A stretch of 64,000 nt of DNA, from positions 1,860,001-1,924,000 of the forward strand of contig NC_064682.1 in NCBI RefSeq assembly GCF_023278565.1. Direction: 5' to 3'. The notes under the pieces were generated by a model, which was given only the letters and a program-made list of their open reading frames with translations, did no database searches and had not been told where the DNA came from. How positions within the stretch are numbered: the first letter of the stretch is position 1; every line of letters starts with the position of its first letter. Below are positions 59,873 to 64,000 of the stretch, in pieces. A program made the position numbers and the translations under genes. Source of the DNA: Colletotrichum lupini. Taxonomy: Eukaryota; Ascomycota; Sordariomycetes; Glomerellales; Glomerellaceae.

Positions 59873-61168
59873 ATGGATCGCCGTCCTCATGCACAGTCAC
59901 TGGCACCGCCAGCCCCAATATCAAATAACCCGCCGGAACCTCCACAACGCTTACGGCGCAGATTGCAAAAGAAGCTCCTGTCCATCCGACGTCCTGCACC
60001 TATCGACCCCGTGGCATCAAACAAACTCAATACCGGGGTGGCAGTAGCTGCCCAGCAAGCCGGAACCATCGGCCAACCTTCCTTGCGTTTGTCACCAGAC
60101 CTGAGCGATGCAAAATGGCACGCATATCTCGGAGACAGCAACGCTGTGCAAGATCCGACATCAAAATCGCAATCAAAACCACAGTCAAAATCACAGTCAA
60201 AATCAAAGCCCCTACCAGCGAGACCAAGAACCCCAGAGAAACCACGAAAAGTCTCATTCGACACAACACCACCAGCGCCGGCCATCATTCCAGAATTCTC
60301 ACACCTCGCCGTCAGCAATTTAACGCCGAGGCCCTCTCTCGACAGCTCACTCAGCTCACCGACCTCGTCAATTAGCACGAGATCGAGCATGAGACGCCAT
60401 GCAAAGACGCCCATCTACGCCATTGGCCAGCTGGAAAAGGCAAGCTATGGGAGGAGTGCCAAAACCGCCGAAAAAATCACAAGCGTCGACCTGATTGCGA
60501 ACCAGTACCGAGATCTCCTCGAGACCCAGGACGCCAGCTCAATATACACTGACGCCCACTCTGATCCCTTCCCATCACGACAATCTTTGCACAGCCAGAT
60601 TTCCTCCTCCACCACCCGGTCACGCCACAGCGCCGGCGAGACACCCGCAGAGCAGCTCCGCCGAGACATATTTTCGCCGGCACCGGCGCCGTTGCGCCGT
60701 GCATCGGCGGCGTATCCCAGGTCACCGCGGTCTGATGATGGTACGCTGGTTGCATTCGATGAGGAAGCGATCTACTTCAAGCCCCTGTCATTCTCACCAG
60801 AACCGCCGTCGACACCCCCGCCCCCGCCGCGGAATCGCGCCCGATTGAATCGCAATTCGTCCTCCCAAGGAGGGTCGAATCAGAACCTGAGCCTGCAGAT
60901 TGCAATGGACCTCTTGACGCGTGAGCTCTCGACGAGCATGTTGGACAACTCGCACAAGACGGGGACAGACGTCTCGTCTCTGCAGGTCTGGGTCATGATC
61001 GAAGCCTACGAGAGGCTGAGGGACCAGGTTCTAGAAGCGAGGAGGCAGACAGATGACGCGCAGAACCTGGAAACGGTGTTTGATACCTGGTTGAAGGCTC
61101 TCTATAACCTTCATGACCAGATGACGAGTGACGCGGCTTCTCGCGGGAGCAACTACGATGAAGCATAA
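59873..61168 (+). CDS. Disordered Ser/Pro-rich protein, function unknown
   Basis: Single exon. The frame is open from 59756, but the ATG at 59873 (AACAACATGG context; MDRRPHAQSLAPPAPISN) is the likely start, giving 431 residues. It has a basic N-terminal patch (QRLRRRLQKKLLSIRRP), a QSK repeat (KSQSKPQSKSQSKSK) and a Pro run before the C-terminal region. The C-terminal 110 residues look helical and folded (LSLQIAMDLLTRELSTSM, LQVWVMIEAYERLRDQVLEA, ETVFDTWLKALYNLHDQM). I do not recognise the family. It lies 0.6 kb upstream of RAD10 on the same strand. Confidence 0.8.
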   Translation: MDRRPHAQSLAPPAPISNNPPEPPQRLRRRLQKKLLSIRRPAPIDPVASNKLNTGVAVAAQQAGTIGQPSLRLSPDLSDAKWHAYLGDSNAVQDPTSKSQSKPQSKSQSKSKPLPARPRTPEKPRKVSFDTTPPAPAIIPEFSHLAVSNLTPRPSLDSSLSSPTSSISTRSSMRRHAKTPIYAIGQLEKASYGRSAKTAEKITSVDLIANQYRDLLETQDASSIYTDAHSDPFPSRQSLHSQISSSTTRSRHSAGETPAEQLRRDIFSPAPAPLRRASAAYPRSPRSDDGTLVAFDEEAIYFKPLSFSPEPPSTPPPPPRNRARLNRNSSSQGGSNQNLSLQIAMDLLTRELSTSMLDNSHKTGTDVSSLQVWVMIEAYERLRDQVLEARRQTDDAQNLETVFDTWLKALYNLHDQMTSDAASRGSNYDEA

Positions 61169-61785
61169 TCGGGGCCAGGAAACAAAGACGGATGACGGAT
61201 GATCTACTGTTAGTTAACTTTGGTACGGAAACACCCGCAAGGTTAGGGCCACGGCGTTGGAGTTGAAATAGGTTCGGACACGGCATGTCTCTGAGTAAGA
61301 GTACCTTAAACCAGGTAAAAAGAACAACAGTATCAAATTCAATACCAATTCAAATCTGAAAATGAGAAGAACTTAAAGATGTGAGGCATGTGAAATACTA
61401 TTGCTTCATGGTTTCAATGAGTAGTCTACGGAGTAAAGGCGAGGTGAATGGCATGAACGACCCCACCAGTTTGACAGTTTTGCTGAGGTGCCGAATTCGA
61501 TGGCATCATCAATTGCCGTTTGGGGCGTGTGGCCCGCTGTAGTCACCACTGCGTTGGTTACCAGACCCCGCCAAAGGTAAGGTATGTTCTACTGCGTATT
61601 ACAGATCCATACCTTAGCTTCCGCAGACGCGACTCTCACCGCGTGCACTTTCTTTGCCTCGTTCAACATCACCAGTCGTATTGTCATCCTCCTGCTCTCC
61701 ACGCCGTGCACCGTGGCACAGACAGAGCCCGGTTTCCGATTCCTCAACATACAAGCAATTGGGCAAAAACGTAGAATCACCAATC
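61169..61785. other. Intergenic region between the 59873 gene and RAD10
   Basis: Tandem plus-strand genes. Contains the 59873 gene's 3' end, a TACGGAGTA motif at 61427-61435 and the RAD10 promoter. No gene seen. Confidence 0.55.
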
Positions 61786-63111
61786 ATGGACGACGATTTC
61801 GGTGCCGACGAAGACTTCCTGGCCGCTCTCGCATCTTCGAACCCAGCACCTTCACGCCCCGAGGCTCAACCATCTCGTCCCCGTGTGCAGCAACCGACAC
61901 CGCAGAAGATACAGCAGCCGACACCGCAGCGCTTGGATAGACCACCGCCCGCAAATGCTTCTGCGAGCGGCAAGATTGTCCAACCGACTCCCCAGGCCCT
62001 TCCCCAGCGAGGATCCGGCTCGGCCATTCTCGTGTCTCCACGGCAGAGGGGCAACCCGGTGCTCGCATCTCTCAAGTCGATGCCATGGGAGTACAGCGAT
62101 ATTCTGGGTGACTACGGTCTTGGTTTGACGACATGTGCATTGTTTCTGAGGTAGGTTCACTACTCAACCAATTCCCTCAAGCTACCTACCTTCCTACCTT
62201 AATGGCAGGCATGCTAACCCGTATCTGCATTCAGTCTGAAGTACCACCGCCTCCATCCCGAGTATATCCATACGAGAATCAGGAATCTTCAAGGGAAATA
62301 CAACCTACGTCTCGTACTGACTATGGTTGATATTCCAAACCACGAGGAGGTCTTGCGCGAGTTGTCCAAGACCTCATTGGTCAACAACGTCACCCTCATT
62401 CTTTGCTGGTCAGCTGCCGAGGCCGCGCGATACCTCGAGCTGTACAAGTCGTACGAGCACGCCAATTTCAACGCCATCCGCGGCCAACAAGCGTCGACGT
62501 ATGCGGAGAAGCTCGTCGAGTTCGTCACGGTTCCCAGGAGCGTCAACAAGTCGGATGCCGTTGCCCTGGTCAGTAACTTTGGTAGCTTGAAGAACGCCAT
62601 CAATGCGAATCCCGAGGAGATTGGCCTGCTAGCTGGCTGGGGCGCTGTCAAGGTCAACAAATGGGTCAAGGCTGTCGAGGAGCCTTTCCGAGCACAAAAA
62701 TCTGGCAAGCGACAGCTGGATCGATCAGACCGCACCGAGGACGGGAGGCCGTCGCAAGCATCGAGGTTGGATCAAGCTGTGCCTCTCAGCAGAGTCCCGC
62801 TTCGTGAGATGTCTATGAGAGACTCATCGAGAGGCTCACCTGCAGTGGGCACGCCAATGACAACCCAGCCCAAGAGGCCTGCCGCCTTGGAGAGAGGCAA
62901 TCCGGATCTCGACGAGGACGATGAAGAGGCGATGATCGCCGCCGCTATTGAGGAATCAAGGCGGACTGCTGAGGTGCAAGCACAAGCACAAGCACAGACG
63001 CCGGTGCAGGCGCAGACGCAGACGAAACAAATTGACAGCGCAGGTGCGAAAGACGATGCACTTACAGACGGGGTCGCGGCCGCACTCGCAAAGTTGCGGA
63101 AGCAGGGCTGA
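61786..63111 (+). CDS. RAD10: DNA repair endonuclease subunit Rad10/ERCC1 (Swi10)
   Basis: Non-catalytic partner of the Rad1/XPF nuclease, acting in the nucleus in nucleotide excision repair and single-strand annealing. Exons 61786-62150 and 62235-63111 (donor GTAGGT, acceptor TTCAG, join CALFL|S|LKYHRLHPEYI) give 413 residues. The N-terminus is a disordered QPTPQ-rich stretch. The central ERCC1 domain starts NPVLASLKSMPWEYSDIL and includes LSLKYHRLHPEYIHTRI and LVLTMVDIPNHEEVLRELS. A tandem helix-hairpin-helix domain follows (SVNKSDAVALVSNFGSLKNA to GAVKVNKWVKAVEEPF), the part that dimerises with XPF. The tail of about 140 residues is disordered and has a ubiquitin-interacting-motif-like helix at about 350-368, then a QA repeat. 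Confidence 0.95.
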
Positions 63112-64000
63112 ATACCTGTATTCTCTAGGCTATCTCGCTTTTTCGTACAGCCCCAGAAACACGACACAGCCTTGGAGATTGTGGGCTAAAGTCTAATCGA
63201 CGTTTCGAAAGGACGGCACACCTTACAAGAGACGGATTCGCGTGTATGGCATTTTCCCTTGGTGTTCCGCGAGGCACCTTTCGCATAAGAAAGAGGAAAC
63301 TCCATGACTCGTTGGGATTCGAAGAAGAGCATAAATGCGGCTTCGAGAGGAAGAACGAATCAAACGACGAAGTAAACTTTGCGTACTTCTGAAGCGACCC
63401 TTGCTTCGTCGGTGGGCCAATCACGACGATGCCGACCGGGAAACAGGACGCATTCATCAGACGATTCGCCCGGTAGGAAAACGAAGTCCGTCTGTAGAAG
63501 CATGCCATCCAAGTCAGATCTACCTAGGATTTCCAACGCTGTCTTGGGCGTATCAACAGAGCAGGTGGGGGGCTGTATGCTATGCTCAATAGAGGTCGTG
63601 TTCGCGGGTTCGCGCAGTGCGGGGGCGGCCTCGACACGGATTTGCAGGTACCGAACTCAAAGTCAAGAGTTGGAGATGAAGATCGTCACGCACGCATCTG
63701 TTATTTCTCCAATGTCACCCTTCTGACCAAGTCAAGTGGTTGACATGGGACGAGCTGGCGGACCTTAGTTCTGACGCCGCGCCATTTCTCCCTATCACGA
63801 TTGACATTTGATCTTTGGTTTGTGTAACTCTTGGGCAACTTGCCAAAGGACTAAAACTATTGATGCGCTACTCCTTGCTCTTACATGAAAATCAAATAGG
63901 CACTGCATCGACGCCGAGCATGCAGAGCCTCCGAGATCCAATGATCAGTAGCTCCGATCATCCCCGGCTAGATTAAGCCGGGTATAGCGGCCGTCGGCAC
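63112..64000. other. Intergenic tail of the window
   Basis: RAD10 3' end and spacer. Short frames only; no gene, RNA or repeat supported. Confidence 0.5.

Overview
This window is nuclear DNA from a filamentous ascomycete (Pezizomycotina, most likely a Sordariomycete). The evidence is short introns with GTRAGT-type donors and CTRAY-type branch sites, G/C-ending codons, and a full set of fungal housekeeping genes. The complete 447-residue beta-tubulin resembles those I know from Glomerellales such as Colletotrichum; that placement is from memory, not from a search. I see no bacterial operon, CRISPR array, rRNA, tRNA or recognisable transposon.

Layout, left to right. A telomeric Rap1 homologue (minus strand, cut by the left edge) diverges from the DHHC palmitoyltransferase SWF1. 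SWF1 converges on the Hsp90 co-chaperone AHA1. After a 3.4-kb gap comes a 1186-residue disordered protein with two PPxY motifs, then FMC1 (F1-ATPase assembly), HAL2/MET22 (3'-phosphoadenosine phosphatase), mitochondrial ribosomal protein uL6m, beta-tubulin and GCN20. A gap of about 10.8 kb (22.2-32.9 kb) leads, through a long CT-rich leader, to a 1142-residue disordered protein. Next is a 2024-residue protein with seven membrane segments and a very long tail carrying a repeated LW-x-P motif. A further 4.3-kb gap precedes a PNPOx/Nim-like flavoprotein, a membrane-anchored spermidine-synthase-fold protein, L-galactonate dehydratase, a 2EXR-domain protein, a disordered protein and the repair nuclease subunit Rad10/Swi10.

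The genes are independent eukaryotic units rather than an operon; neighbours are mostly convergent or divergent pairs. Exon structures were worked out by hand from splice signals and reading phase, and all closed in frame.

The most unusual element lies just beyond the stop codon of L-galactonate dehydratase (53440-53852). It holds four direct copies of a 75-78-nt unit in which an almost invariant 20-nt core is flanked by two hairpins whose sequences differ between copies while pairing is kept in most of them. The copies are out of phase with one another, so this looks like structured RNA (or a structured DNA element) rather than coding repeats. I do not recognise it as a known family.
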